The translations under genes and the position numbers were made by a program. A stretch of 64,000 nt of DNA from Sinorhizobium glycinis (GTDB lineage Bacteria > Pseudomonadota > Alphaproteobacteria > Rhizobiales > Rhizobiaceae): positions 62,001 to 126,000 of the forward strand of contig NZ_LPUX01000061.1 of the NCBI RefSeq assembly GCF_001651865.1, in the 5' to 3' direction. How positions within the stretch are numbered: the first letter of the stretch is position 1; each line of letters begins with the position of its first letter. Positions 26,354 to 34,910 of this stretch are shown piece by piece. The notes beneath the pieces were generated by a model that was not told where the DNA came from, did no database searches, and saw nothing but the letters and a program-made list of their open reading frames with translations.

Positions 26354-26641
26354 ATGAGCACAGGGGCCAACCGCATTCTCGATGATCTTGCCAGGTTGAT
26401 GACGGATGCTGCCGGTGCGGCCCAGGGCGTGCGGCGCGAGGTCGAAACGGCCTTTCGCGCGCAGGCTGAAGGCTGGTTGAATTCGCTGGACGTGGTGAAG
26501 CGCGAGGAATTCGAGGCCGTCAAGGAAATGGCCGCCAGGGCGCGCGAGGAAAATGACGCGTTGCTCGCCCGCATCATGGCGCTGGAAGCGCGCCTCGCCG
26601 CGACAGGGCCTGCTACCGGCGACATTACCACCGGCAAGTAA
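26354..26641 (+). CDS. UbiK-family accessory factor (BMFP domain)
   Basis: A 95-residue helical protein. An N-terminal amphipathic helix (NRILDDLARLMTDAAGAAQGVRREVE) is followed by VKREEFEAVKEMAARAREENDALLARIMALEARL, a coiled coil typical of the BMFP/UbiK family. In E. coli, UbiK helps ubiquinone synthesis under oxygen; membrane fusogenic activity is known for Brucella BMFP. ATG 26354 has GGAGACACATACG upstream. It diverges from lgt. Confidence 0.88.
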   Translation: MSTGANRILDDLARLMTDAAGAAQGVRREVETAFRAQAEGWLNSLDVVKREEFEAVKEMAARAREENDALLARIMALEARLAATGPATGDITTGK

Positions 26642-27136
26642 CAGGGCGAAGGACCGCCTCCGACGGTGCGCACGATTGGGAATTTCAATCTCCGAGCGCG
26701 TGCGTGCGCGGTTCAGGCGGCTGCGGAATGCGGCAATTTCCGCGGCCGGCCGACTCGCCGGTAGAGGGCTCGCGCGACAAATCGCTGCGTCGGCTTCAGG
26801 GTTAACAAAAGCTGAAAAGTTTTCCACCTGTGGACACTGCCAAAAAATCCTTATCGCAGAGTCGTTTAAGCATCCCCGCTGAATCAAAATCCTAAGGCGA
26901 CGAGAGTTCTTCCCTGCAATTTTTCGGCTCAGGGGCTGGCAGGGTGACTCTGCCGCTATACACTGATTTTAAATGATGATTCGAGACGGGCCGCGCAAGC
27001 TTCGGGCAGGGTAAGTAAGCCAGGATAGCCGCAGGTCCAGCAATCATAGTGAGTCGGTATCCGGTAGTGGGTTTGCAGCGTTGCGTCTTGTGAACGTGAT
27101 TCTGTGCGCCGTCACGCCGTGCCTTTAGGGTGATGC
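26642..27136. other. Intergenic region ahead of YbjN-proC
   Basis: About 495 bp with no credible gene on either strand. The middle (26800-26980) is A/T-rich, and the 3' part presumably holds the promoter of the YbjN-proC unit. A near-palindrome TTTCCACctGTGGACA at 26821-26836 vaguely recalls DnaA-box halves but is not a consensus match. No repeat element or tRNA was seen. Confidence 0.5.
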
Positions 27137-27637
27137 ATGAGCCTTTTGGAAATGGAAGTCGAGCGCCAGTCCAACCCGGTCGATATGATCGAGTTCGTCG
27201 CCGCCAACAATGACTGGTCCTTCGAGCGGTCCGGCGAAGACGAGATCGCCATGACGGTCGAAGGCCGGTGGGCGGACTATCACGTTTCCTTTTCCTGGAT
27301 GGAGGAGTTCGAAGCGCTGCATCTTGCCTGCGCCTTCGACATCAAGGTTCCGGAAAGCCGCGTCAACGAGGTGATCCGCCTGCTTTCGCAGATCAACGGC
27401 CAGGTATTGATGGGGCATTTCGACCTTTGGCGCCAAGAAGAGGTCATCATCTTCAGGCAATCTCTCTTGCTTGCCGGTGGCGCCGAACCGACGAACCGGC
27501 AGGTGGAAGTGCTTTTGTCGAGCGCGCTCGACGCCTGCGAAACCTACTTCCAGGCGTTCCAGTTCGTGGTCTGGTCCGGCATGGATGCGCAGCGCGCCGT
27601 GGATGCCGTGCTGTTCGCGACCGTAGGGGAGGCATGA
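27137..27637 (+). CDS. YbjN domain-containing protein
   Basis: A 166-residue protein of the YbjN family (related to type III secretion chaperone-like folds). It includes FERSGEDEIAMTVEGRWADYHVSFSWMEEFEALHLACAFDIKVP and GHFDLWRQEEVIIFRQSLLLAGG, typical of the alphaproteobacterial group. The molecular role is unknown; E. coli YbjN influences motility and stress tolerance. It ends one base before proC, so the two are co-transcribed, a common pairing in rhizobia. Confidence 0.9.
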   Translation: MSLLEMEVERQSNPVDMIEFVAANNDWSFERSGEDEIAMTVEGRWADYHVSFSWMEEFEALHLACAFDIKVPESRVNEVIRLLSQINGQVLMGHFDLWRQEEVIIFRQSLLLAGGAEPTNRQVEVLLSSALDACETYFQAFQFVVWSGMDAQRAVDAVLFATVGEA

Positions 27638-27638
27638 G

Positions 27639-28457
27639 ATGAGCATCGCCGTTTCCGGGCCCATCGTTCTTGTCGGCGCCGGCAACATGGGCGGCGCCAT
27701 GCTCGGCGGCTGGATCAAGAGCGGTGTCAGCGGCGGCGACGTTCTCGTCATCGATCCGGGCCCGGCTCCGGCCATGCAGAAACTGCTCGCCGACAAGGGT
27801 GTGGCGCATGCCACGGCAGTGCCCGACGGCGTCAAGGCGGGCGTGATCTTTCTCGCCGTCAAGCCGCAGGTCATGGAGGCCGTGCTCCCCCCGCTTAAGG
27901 GGCTCGTCGGTCCCGACACGGTGATCGTTTCGGTCGCGGCCGGCAAGACGCTCGGTTTCATCGAGGGCCATCTCGGCGAAGCGGCGGTCGTGCGGGCGAT
28001 GCCGAACACGCCGGCAATGATCGGCCGCGGTGTCACGGGCGCTTTTGCCAATACCCGCGTGACCGAAAAGCAACGGGCGCTCGTTCATGACCTCTTGAAG
28101 GTCAGCGGGGCGGTCGAATGGGTTGCCAGTGAAGCCGACATCGATACAGTGACTGCGGTTTCCGGAAGCGGACCGGCCTACGTCTTCTATCTCGTCGAGT
28201 GCATGGCGGAGGCTGGGCGTAAGCTCGGCCTCGAGGCGGACCTTGCCATGCGGCTCGCTCGGGAAACCGTCGCGGGGGCTGGTGAACTCCTACATCAGTC
28301 CCCCGACGAAGCCGCACGCCTGCGCCAGAACGTCACGTCGCCGGGCGGCACGACAGCCGCGGCTCTCGCAATCCTGATGGCGGAGGACGGCATGCAGCCG
28401 CTTTTCGACAAGGCCATCGCGGCAGCGCGCAAGCGCGCCGAAGAACTTGCCGCCTAA
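27639..28457 (+). CDS. proC: Pyrroline-5-carboxylate reductase
   Basis: A 272-residue ProC. The N-terminal Rossmann motif is IVLVGAGNMGGAMLGGW. The segments FLAVKPQVMEAVLPPL, RAMPNTPAMIGRGVTG and the signature AVSGSGPAYVFYLVECMAEAG are all present. It makes proline from pyrroline-5-carboxylate with NAD(P)H. It begins one base after the YbjN stop, so translation may be coupled. Confidence 0.97.
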   Translation: MSIAVSGPIVLVGAGNMGGAMLGGWIKSGVSGGDVLVIDPGPAPAMQKLLADKGVAHATAVPDGVKAGVIFLAVKPQVMEAVLPPLKGLVGPDTVIVSVAAGKTLGFIEGHLGEAAVVRAMPNTPAMIGRGVTGAFANTRVTEKQRALVHDLLKVSGAVEWVASEADIDTVTAVSGSGPAYVFYLVECMAEAGRKLGLEADLAMRLARETVAGAGELLHQSPDEAARLRQNVTSPGGTTAAALAILMAEDGMQPLFDKAIAAARKRAEELAA

Positions 28458-28678
28458 GGTACGCGGCACGCCATAGGACCAGGACATTCCCCTTCAGGCG
28501 CCGCCGTAGGGCGAACTGATTGCCCGGCATCGGTCGAGCCTGCTTCACCAGTGGAGAACTGCCGGAGCGCAGAGCGGATCGCCAGCTGTAACAAGCGGCG
28601 AACGGCGGCGGCGCGTTGGCGGCGCGCCAGGGCGTGGAGCTGGTGGCTGAACGGGACGTGGCCGCTTTGCTGGTCCAT
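28456..28678 (-). CDS. Hypothetical small protein divergent from LysR gene (uncertain)
   Basis: A possible 74-residue protein starting at ATG 28678 with GGAG about eight bases upstream, divergent from the LysR gene. The first 45 codons have strong G/C at third positions and encode a basic helical stretch (LHALARRQRAAAVRRLLQLAIRSALRQF). The rest is less coding-like and overlaps the end of proC on the opposite strand. I recognise no family. It may be a real small gene, a remnant, or chance. Confidence 0.3.
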
Positions 28679-28783
28679 CGCTGTGATCTCCAATTGCCTC
28701 GATCAGCAAACGATACGGCCTATCGCTTGCCGCGATAATCCATGTTACTTTCCGTTTATCTATGACGAATTGGAATAGACGCA

Positions 28784-29701
28784 ATGGACCGGCAGGATGC
28801 CATGGCCGTATTTCTCGCCGTCGTCGAGGAGGGGGACTTTTCGGCGGCTGCGCGGCGACTGCGGATGACGCCTTCGGCCGTGAGCAAAATCATAGGCAGG
28901 CTCGAGACACGGCTTGGCGTGCGGCTGCTGCAGCGCTCGACGCGCAGCATCAGCCTCACCGCGGAAGGGCATTCCTATGCGGAGTCGGCCCGCCGTATCC
29001 TCAGCGACCTGGACGAGGCCGAACTTGCGATCCAACCGGGCGCCGAGCCGCGCGGCCGGCTGCGTGTCAGTCTTCCAAGCGCCTTCGGCCACCGCCTGAT
29101 CGTGCCGATGTTACCGGACTTCATTGGCCGCTATCCCGCGATCGAACTCGAACTGGATTTCTCCGACGCGATCGTCGATCTGGTGAACGGTGATGCGGAC
29201 GTGGCCGTGCGGGTGGCGGCGCAAAGCGACTCCACCTTGGTGACGCGGCGCCTTGCGCCCAATCGGCGGGTCATCTGTGCGGCGCCAAGCTACCTCGAAC
29301 GTCGCGGCATTCCCAAGACGCCCGAGGACCTGGAGAAGCATGTCTGCCTCGGCATCACCGCCCGCGGCCGTCTCAACATATGGGAATTCGACGAAGGTGG
29401 CCGGCGCCGGGCCATGCGAATCCGCAGTTCCGTCGAGGCCAACAGCACCGAGGCTTTGCGACGGCTGGCGCTCGCCGGCATCGGCATCGTGCGCTTGTCG
29501 GAAATACTCGTCGGGCCGGACATAAGCGAGGGCCGCCTGAAACCAGTGCTCACCGATTGTAATCACGCCGAGGCCGAGCCGATCAGCGTCGTCTATCCGC
29601 ATCGCCGGTTCCTGTCGCCGCGCGTACGCGTCTTCGTCGACTTCCTCGTCGAACAGTTCGCGCATCCGCCGTGGGAGGCGAGCAGGTCGGGGCACGGGTA
29701 A
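28784..29701 (+). CDS. LysR family transcriptional regulator
   Basis: A 305-residue LysR regulator. The winged helix-turn-helix is at residues 1-60 (MDRQDAMAVFLAVVEEGDFSAAARRLRMTPSAVSKIIGRLETRLGVRLLQRSTR). The effector domain follows (RGRLRVSLPSAFGHRLIVPMLPDFIGRYP, then GDADVAVRVAAQSDSTLVTRRLAPNRR), placing it in the group with cytosolic single-domain effectors. An A/T-rich 100-bp region precedes it. The adjacent divergent frame is doubtful and no metabolic gene is adjacent, so the target is unknown. Confidence 0.95.
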   Translation: MDRQDAMAVFLAVVEEGDFSAAARRLRMTPSAVSKIIGRLETRLGVRLLQRSTRSISLTAEGHSYAESARRILSDLDEAELAIQPGAEPRGRLRVSLPSAFGHRLIVPMLPDFIGRYPAIELELDFSDAIVDLVNGDADVAVRVAAQSDSTLVTRRLAPNRRVICAAPSYLERRGIPKTPEDLEKHVCLGITARGRLNIWEFDEGGRRRAMRIRSSVEANSTEALRRLALAGIGIVRLSEILVGPDISEGRLKPVLTDCNHAEAEPISVVYPHRRFLSPRVRVFVDFLVEQFAHPPWEASRSGHG

Positions 29702-29788
29702 CGGTTCTTCCGACCTGCGCGAGCTTTCGAATTCCGCTGAACTGCGGTAATCCGGGCGGAGCCAGATTTTTTGTTCAAAAGGCCTGTC

Positions 29789-30130
29789 ATGTCGGACGTC
29801 ATTGAATTTTCGGATTTCGAACGAGTCGATATCCGCATCGGCACGATCGTCGAGGCCGAAGCCTTTCCCGAGGCGCGGAAGCCCGCCTATAAGCTGAGGA
29901 TCGATTTCGGCCCGGAGATCGGCATAAAAAGGTCATCGGCCCAGATCACCGTCCACTACAAGCCAGAGGATCTTGTCGGGCGGCAGGTATTGGGCGTGGT
30001 CAATTTCCCGCCGCGCCAGATCGGCCCTGTCCGCTCCGAAGTCCTGACCCTCGGCTTTGCAGACGAAGAGGGCGCGATCGTGCTGGCTGCGACCGACAAG
30101 CCGGTTCCGAACGGAAGAAGGCTGATGTGA
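29789..30130 (+). CDS. csaA: CsaA-type tRNA-binding protein
   Basis: A 113-residue stand-alone tRNA-binding OB fold. It starts IEFSDFERVDIRIGTIVEAEAFPEARKPAYKLRIDFG and continues IKRSSAQITVHY, then VVNFPPRQIGPVRSEVLTLGF. It matches CsaA, a dimeric chaperone-like protein implicated in secretion and tRNA binding. ATG 29789 gives the family length. Its stop overlaps the GTG start of the phosphatase gene by 4 bp, implying translational coupling. Confidence 0.93.
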   Translation: MSDVIEFSDFERVDIRIGTIVEAEAFPEARKPAYKLRIDFGPEIGIKRSSAQITVHYKPEDLVGRQVLGVVNFPPRQIGPVRSEVLTLGFADEEGAIVLAATDKPVPNGRRLM

Positions 30131-30699
30131 GTCACGTGATGTTCGAGGTTGAAGCGATACCGGAACGCATCAAAGTATCCTGCCTGTGGCGTGCGGCAGA
30201 CGCAGCGCGGGAATGGCGTGCGAGCCATGTTCTGTCCCTGCTCGATCCGGAACTGCCGGAGGGGGACGTGCCGATCATCGACCAGGTGAGCCATCGGGTG
30301 GCGCGGCTTCGCGACCAGGAAAATGCCGGCGCGACGCAGCATTTTCCCGATCTCGTTGAGGAGATCTTCGAGGCAATGCGACCCGTTGCGGATGACCGGT
30401 CCAGCCGGATTCTCGTCCATTGCCACGCCGGCGTCAGCCGGTCGACGGCCTTTGCCTATGGCCTGATTGCGCATCAGCTGGGTGCCGGCAGGGAGGAGGA
30501 GGCCTTCGCGGCGCTTCTGACCATCACGCGCAAGCCCTGGCCGAACCGCCGCATCGTCGAGATCCTCGACGTGTCGCTGGGGCGGCAGGGCAGGTTGCTC
30601 GCGCCTCTCGATGCGATGCGCAGGCGTTATCCGCGCCGGATCGAGGCGTGGCGACGCTTCAATGAACGGCGTGGTTTGACCTCGGCCTATTCGCGATAG
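30127..30699 (+). CDS. Tyrosine phosphatase-like protein (Cx5R phosphatase)
   Basis: A 190-residue protein with a phosphatase active-site loop: ILVHCHAGVSRSTAFAYGL, that is HC-x5-R-S/T. It resembles dual-specificity/tyrosine phosphatases of unknown substrate common in rhizobia. The conserved C-terminal part reads ITRKPWPNRRIVEILD. The GTG start at 30127 overlaps the csaA stop; GTG 30136 and ATG 30139 are alternatives. A functional tie to csaA is only positional. Confidence 0.88.
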   Translation: MSHVMFEVEAIPERIKVSCLWRAADAAREWRASHVLSLLDPELPEGDVPIIDQVSHRVARLRDQENAGATQHFPDLVEEIFEAMRPVADDRSSRILVHCHAGVSRSTAFAYGLIAHQLGAGREEEAFAALLTITRKPWPNRRIVEILDVSLGRQGRLLAPLDAMRRRYPRRIEAWRRFNERRGLTSAYSR

Positions 30700-30717
30700 C
30701 GGTTTCGAGAACTGGTA

Positions 30718-32100
30718 TCATGTCGGGACGCGCACTGTGGCGCGCAGCCCTCCGAGCGGGCTGTCGCCGAGGATGACGTTGCCGCCGTGGCTCCGGGCGA
30801 TGTCGCGCGCAATCGCCAGCCCAAGGCCGGTGCCGGAACTGTCGAGATTGCGCGCTTCATCCAGACGGAAGAAGGGCTTGAAGACTTCCTCCCGCGCGTG
30901 TTCCGGAATGCCGGGACCATCATCGTCGACGGTGATCGTCAGCCATTTCGGGGTATGGCGTGCCTCGATGCGCACCGTCTCGGCATAGCGATAGGCGTTC
31001 GAGGCCAGATTGGCGACGAGACGTGTGAAGGCGTTCGGCGGGACGCGAATATTGTCCTCTCCCTCGATCGAGGTGGTCAGCGTCTTGCCGTAGAGCTCCG
31101 CCTCTGCCGCGAGCCGGGCCATCAGGTCGCTGAGCTTCAATTGACCGACATCCTCTTCCGCCTCGCCGCGGGCAAAGGCCAGATAGCCCTCCAGCATGTT
31201 CTGCATGTCCTCGACGTCCTGGTTGAGGCTGTCGAGGTCGGGATTGTCGCCGGCTAGCGCGAGTTGCAGCTTGAAGCGCGTCAAGATCGTGCGCAGATCG
31301 TGGCTGACACCGGTCAGCATCGCGGTGCGCTGTTCGATCTGGCGTTCGATGCGTTCGCGCATCAGGATGAAGGCAAGGCCGGCGCGGCGGATCTCGTCGG
31401 CGCCGCGGGGGGCGAAGTCATCGATCTTCTGTCCCTTGCCGAAGCTCTCCGCTGCGTTGGCGAGCGACAGGATCGGCCGGATCTGCCCGCGAAGGAAGAG
31501 GATGGCAATGGCCAGCAAGACGAGCGACGCGCCGACCATCCAGACGAGAAAGATATGCGTGTTCGAGGCATAGGCCTGATTGCGCCGCGCATAAACACGG
31601 AGGATGCGGCCGTCGTCGAGCTTGATGCGAATCTCGACGATTTTCGAGTTGCCGACCGTGTCGATCCAGAAGGGGCGGCGGATCTGGTTCGAAATCTCTT
31701 CGCTGAGGATCTGGTCGAGAATCTCGAAGAAGGGCTTGGGCCGCGGCGGCGGCAGTTCGCCGCCCGGCTCGACTGCGATGTTGAGGTCGAGTTCGTCACG
31801 GGCGATCCGGACGACCTGGTCTATGTCGCCGTCTTGCGGAAAGGTCGTGATCAGGTCGACGATCGCGGCGATGTCGTTGGTTACGGCAGCCGAGAGACGT
31901 TGCGTGACGAGCTGCCAGTGCCGCTCCATGAAGACGAAGGCGACGACCGACTGCAGCAGCACCATCGGAATGACGACGATCAGCAGCGAACGGGCGTAGA
32001 GCCCCATCGGCAGGCGGCGGCGCAGCCAGCGGGCGATGCGCTTCCAGGCGCTGTCGGCGCTGTTCGATCTTTCGCGCCTGAGGCTGTCAAAGCTTGCCAT
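30718..32100 (-). CDS. Sensor histidine kinase (EnvZ-like)
   Basis: A 460-residue membrane kinase. TM1 is near residues 35-60, followed by a roughly 115-residue periplasmic region (LVTQRLSAAVTNDIAAIVDLI... FWIDTVG), TM2 near 180-205 and a HAMP domain. The HisKA H-box is MLTGVSHDLRTILTRFKLQLALAG, and the HATPase has NAYRYAETVRIEA (N box), DDGPGIPEHAREEVFKPFF and SSGTGLGLAIARDI. It autophosphorylates on His and passes phosphate to the OmpR-type regulator encoded upstream. The layout resembles the CenK-like kinases of alphaproteobacteria, but I would not assign the name. Confidence 0.93.
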   Translation of the reverse strand: MASFDSLRRERSNSADSAWKRIARWLRRRLPMGLYARSLLIVVIPMVLLQSVVAFVFMERHWQLVTQRLSAAVTNDIAAIVDLITTFPQDGDIDQVVRIARDELDLNIAVEPGGELPPPRPKPFFEILDQILSEEISNQIRRPFWIDTVGNSKIVEIRIKLDDGRILRVYARRNQAYASNTHIFLVWMVGASLVLLAIAILFLRGQIRPILSLANAAESFGKGQKIDDFAPRGADEIRRAGLAFILMRERIERQIEQRTAMLTGVSHDLRTILTRFKLQLALAGDNPDLDSLNQDVEDMQNMLEGYLAFARGEAEEDVGQLKLSDLMARLAAEAELYGKTLTTSIEGEDNIRVPPNAFTRLVANLASNAYRYAETVRIEARHTPKWLTITVDDDGPGIPEHAREEVFKPFFRLDEARNLDSSGTGLGLAIARDIARSHGGNVILGDSPLGGLRATVRVPT

Positions 32101-32232
32101 CGTTGTCTGCGTCGTTGCCGGAGCGTTCTTATGTTAAAGCGGGACGGCCGATGCTGTGAAGCGGATTTCACGCTCTGAGCCTACTGCATGTTTCCTTAAC
32201 TCGTGGCCGATTCAAGTGCTACAGCGACCTTT

Positions 32233-32252
32233 GTGCGTCTGAAAAGACGCAC
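32233..32252 (-). other. Hairpin between response regulator and kinase
   Basis: A 7-bp perfect stem GTGCGTC/GACGCAC with a 6-base loop lies 12 bases past the response regulator stop, within the 163-bp gap before the kinase gene. It has no T run. It may lower kinase expression relative to the regulator. Confidence 0.45.
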
Positions 32253-32263
32253 CGCGCTGCAGA

Positions 32264-32965
32264 TCAGTCCACACTCAATCGGTAGCCGATGCCGCGCACC
32301 GTCTGCAGCCAGACGGGATTGGAGGGGTCGTCCTCGATCTTGCGCCTCAGTCGGTTGATCTGCACGTCGATCGTTCGCTCGCCGACCTCGGCGTCGTCGC
32401 CGATCAGTTCATGACGGGGAATGGTTTCGCCGGCGCGCTGCGAAAACAGCGTCATGATCTCCTGCTCGCGATCGGTCAGCCGTATGTGCTCGGCTCCGCG
32501 GCGAAGTTCCTTGCGCACGACCGAGAATGTATAGGGGCCGAAGATCACCTGATCGATCTTCGGCGCCTGGGCCGGGTGGTTTCGGCGCAATATGTTGTTG
32601 ACCCTGAGCACGAGCTCGCGCGGCTCGAAAGGTTTCGGCAGATAGTCGTCGGCGCCCGCCTCGAGGCCCTCGATGCGTGAATTCGCCTCGGCGAGCGCCG
32701 TCAGCATGATGATCGGCACCGTCTTGATCTGTCTCAAGCTCTGCGTCAGGGAGATGCCGCTTTCGCCGGGCATCATGACGTCGACGATCAGGAGGTCGAA
32801 ATCGAGACCGATGAGCTTTCGCCTCGCCTCACTGGCATCGGCCGCCGTTGTCACGCGAAATCCTTGCTCCACCAGAAAGCGGTTGAGCAGGTCGCGAATG
32901 CGCCGGTCGTCATCCACGATCAGAAGATGCGACGCGTCGTCGGCCACTTTCGCTTTGGCTATCAT
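32264..32965 (-). CDS. OmpR/PhoB family response regulator
   Basis: A 233-residue response regulator. The receiver domain has the acidic pair LLIVDDDRRIRDLL, the phosphoacceptor Asp in LLIVDVMMPGESGISL, then MLTALAE and the Lys in DDYLPKPFEPREL. The winged-helix output domain ends VGERTIDVQINRLRRKIEDDPSNPVWLQTVRGIGYRL. It resembles the PetR/CenR subgroup of alphaproteobacteria that controls envelope integrity; that is a likeness, not proof. ATG 32965 is taken, since the open frame to 33034 begins with TTG and non-family residues. Confidence 0.95.
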   Translation of the reverse strand: MIAKAKVADDASHLLIVDDDRRIRDLLNRFLVEQGFRVTTAADASEARRKLIGLDFDLLIVDVMMPGESGISLTQSLRQIKTVPIIMLTALAEANSRIEGLEAGADDYLPKPFEPRELVLRVNNILRRNHPAQAPKIDQVIFGPYTFSVVRKELRRGAEHIRLTDREQEIMTLFSQRAGETIPRHELIGDDAEVGERTIDVQINRLRRKIEDDPSNPVWLQTVRGIGYRLSVD

Positions 32966-33170
32966 CCTTGGCAAACCCTTATTCCCGGCAGAGCCTTGTT
33001 TTCCCTTTGGTCCGCTGCGATCGAACCGAATCAATCCGGATCACCAACGGGTCCTCTCCCCCCAAATCTGAGGGACCGCATATTGAAGCAGATGCGCAGC
33101 GGTTGCCCCATTCCCTGATTCCAGGGGTTTATCCGCTTATCCTAATAAATCGAAGGCGGAATCCCCGGCA

Positions 33171-33653
33171 TCAATCCGCGGCGCTGTTCTTCATATTGAC
33201 GAGAAACCGCTTGACGATTTCACGCGCGCCGGGACCCGTCTTCGCCAATGCATCCGCTATGCGGCGGGACTGTGGCTCCGCGAGGGCCCTTGCCAGTGCC
33301 TGTCCCTCTTTCGTCGTATAGAGCATGCGTTGACGCCTGTCCTCCGGACCGGTCACCTGGCGAATATAGCCCGAGTCGATCAATTGCTTGAGGACGCGGG
33401 CGAGGCTCTGCTTGGTTATCTTCAGCGTATCGAGAAGATCGGCCACAGTCATGCCCGGTTCCCGATTGACGAAGTGTACGACGCGGTGGTGCGCGCGGCC
33501 GAAGCCGCTCTTCTCGAGAATGGCGTCCGGATCTCCGGTGAAATCGCGATAGGCAAAGAACAGCAACTCGATGATCTCGAAATCGATCGTATCCTCACTC
33601 TTGCGGGTGACGTCGGTCGTATACTGGCTGTTGTCCCTGGATTGGCCGGCCAC
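33171..33653 (-). CDS. MarR family transcriptional regulator, GTG start
   Basis: A roughly 160-residue winged-helix MarR protein. Helical N-terminus FEIIELLFFAYRDFTGDPDAILEKSGFGRAHHRVVHFV is followed by the HTH MTVADLLDTLKITKQSLARVLKQLIDSGYI and the wing GPEDRRQRMLYTT. The GTG start at 33653 is preferred because AAAGGA lies nine bases upstream. The ATG at 33692 falls in what looks like the promoter -10 area (CTATATAT). Divergent or upstream DNA carries an inverted repeat that could be its own operator. Confidence 0.88.
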   Translation of the reverse strand: MAGQSRDNSQYTTDVTRKSEDTIDFEIIELLFFAYRDFTGDPDAILEKSGFGRAHHRVVHFVNREPGMTVADLLDTLKITKQSLARVLKQLIDSGYIRQVTGPEDRRQRMLYTTKEGQALARALAEPQSRRIADALAKTGPGAREIVKRFLVNMKNSAAD

Positions 33654-33704
33654 GCAGTCATTTCCTTTCAGGCAGATTGCACCTCGCGACATATATAGAG
33701 GATA

Positions 33705-33721
33705 TGTCAGCTTTGTTGACA
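33705..33721. promoter_or_regulatory. Candidate MarR autoregulatory operator
   Basis: An inverted repeat TGTCA-N7-TGACA lies about 50 bp upstream of the proposed GTG start of the MarR gene and next to an A/T-rich CTCTATATAT stretch that could be the -10 region. A dimeric regulator bound here would block its own promoter. Confidence 0.4.
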
Positions 33722-33877
33722 CAATTCTACGGGGAACAGCGTCGGACTCGGGCTCTGCTGTGGCGGGCATGATAGGCCGATGTGCTGGTGTTGTTGAGGG
33801 ACTATGTCTGCGCAATAGTTTCGCAGCGCGTTCGGCACGCGCTGCGAATGGAAGCCCCGGGGTACTACAGTAGAGCG

Positions 33878-34501
33878 TCAGCGGTAAATGTAGACGATCC
33901 GCCGCGTGGAGGGTTCCACAAGAACAGGCTGCCCGTTTACCATGACATATTCATAGTTGTAGTCCGGGATCTGCCTGGCGGCCACCGTGTTCGGTAATGT
34001 GGCGCCAAGAACCACCTCGCCATCGAGATAGACCGGGTCCATCGGGTTGGAGGTGATGTAGGTGCGGACGGCCGGAGGCGGGGTGACGGCGTCGACCTCT
34101 TCGACTGGACCTATCAACTCGAGCGGCTCGGCCGGGGTCGCCACGGTGCTGCCGGTCGTCTCGTAGGTCACGACCGGAACTCCAAGCTCCGCGCGCCGCT
34201 CGGAAATCACGACTGTCGAACCGCTCTGGTCGGCTGCGAGATATTTGGCATAGGCCCAGCCGCTGACGCCGCCGGCATTGACGCGGCACCAAAGGCTGCC
34301 TTCGATGCAGCCCTCGAGCACGGTTGTGCTGCCGCGCGCCGCAAGGCCGACGATCGGATATTGCGGGCCTGGACCGGCGCGCACATTGAGATCGGTCACT
34401 GCCGTGGCGGTCATCGCCGCAGCGGCGGTAGAAATACCTGCGGCGAGGATCAAACCCGCTGCCGCGACCGCTCGTAACAGGTGGGGGGAGAGGGTCTTCA
34501 T
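33878..34501 (-). CDS. Exported SH3b-domain protein with DUF1236-type C-terminus
   Basis: A 207-residue secreted protein. A signal peptide (LLRAVAAAGLILAAGISTAAAA) is followed by a bacterial SH3 domain (AVTDLNVRAGPGPQYPIVGLAARGSTTVLEGC...GWAYAKYL). The C-terminal region ends NYEYVMVNGQPVLVEPSTRRIVYIYR, which fits DUF1236. SH3b domains often bind cell-wall material, so a periplasmic role is likely. ATG 34501 is chosen because GAGGAG lies seven bases upstream; the earlier ATG overlaps that site. Confidence 0.88.
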   Translation of the reverse strand: MKTLSPHLLRAVAAAGLILAAGISTAAAAMTATAVTDLNVRAGPGPQYPIVGLAARGSTTVLEGCIEGSLWCRVNAGGVSGWAYAKYLAADQSGSTVVISERRAELGVPVVTYETTGSTVATPAEPLELIGPVEEVDAVTPPPAVRTYITSNPMDPVYLDGEVVLGATLPNTVAARQIPDYNYEYVMVNGQPVLVEPSTRRIVYIYR

Positions 34502-34651
34502 TGTCTTGCTCCTCATCTATGATGCGGGCCAAACGCACCGTACGCCCCGGATGTTCCCGGCGTGACATCAGGAAATGTGAACATGAAACATATTGCTGTC
34601 GCCGAGCGTTGCTTGGGGCGCCGGGGGCTTATCAATCAGGAGTCCGGAAAA

Positions 34652-34813
34652 ATGCAGTATGAGACCGTCGACGAGGCCAAGCTTACCGCACAGCGGCTGC
34701 GTCCGCTGGTTCTTGTTGTCATAGCGGCGAAACTTGCCGTATCCGTCCTGTTGCTCACCACGGTACAATTGCCGCCGGACGCCAACACACCGGATGTTGT
34801 CGCGCTTCGCTGA
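34652..34813 (+). CDS. Small single-span membrane protein
   Basis: A 53-residue protein with one hydrophobic helix (LVLVVIAAKLAVSVLLLTTV). A basic N-terminal part puts the start in the cytosol, and a short Pro/Asp-rich tail faces out. ATG 34652 has AGGAG about ten bases upstream. I do not recognise a family. It lies about 100 bp before the metallo-hydrolase gene. Confidence 0.55.
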   Translation: MQYETVDEAKLTAQRLRPLVLVVIAAKLAVSVLLLTTVQLPPDANTPDVVALR

Positions 34814-34910
34814 TTTGCGCTGATTCTGCGCCGACATCCCGCTATAGGTGGCGCAGTGATGGCGGTATATCTCCCGCTCAATTGCGATCCAACAGCGAGG
34901 CACGGTCGGC

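Noticed and set aside
26820..26836. DnaA box or replication origin
   Set aside because: Only one imperfect near-palindrome; no cluster of boxes and no dnaA, parA or repA nearby.
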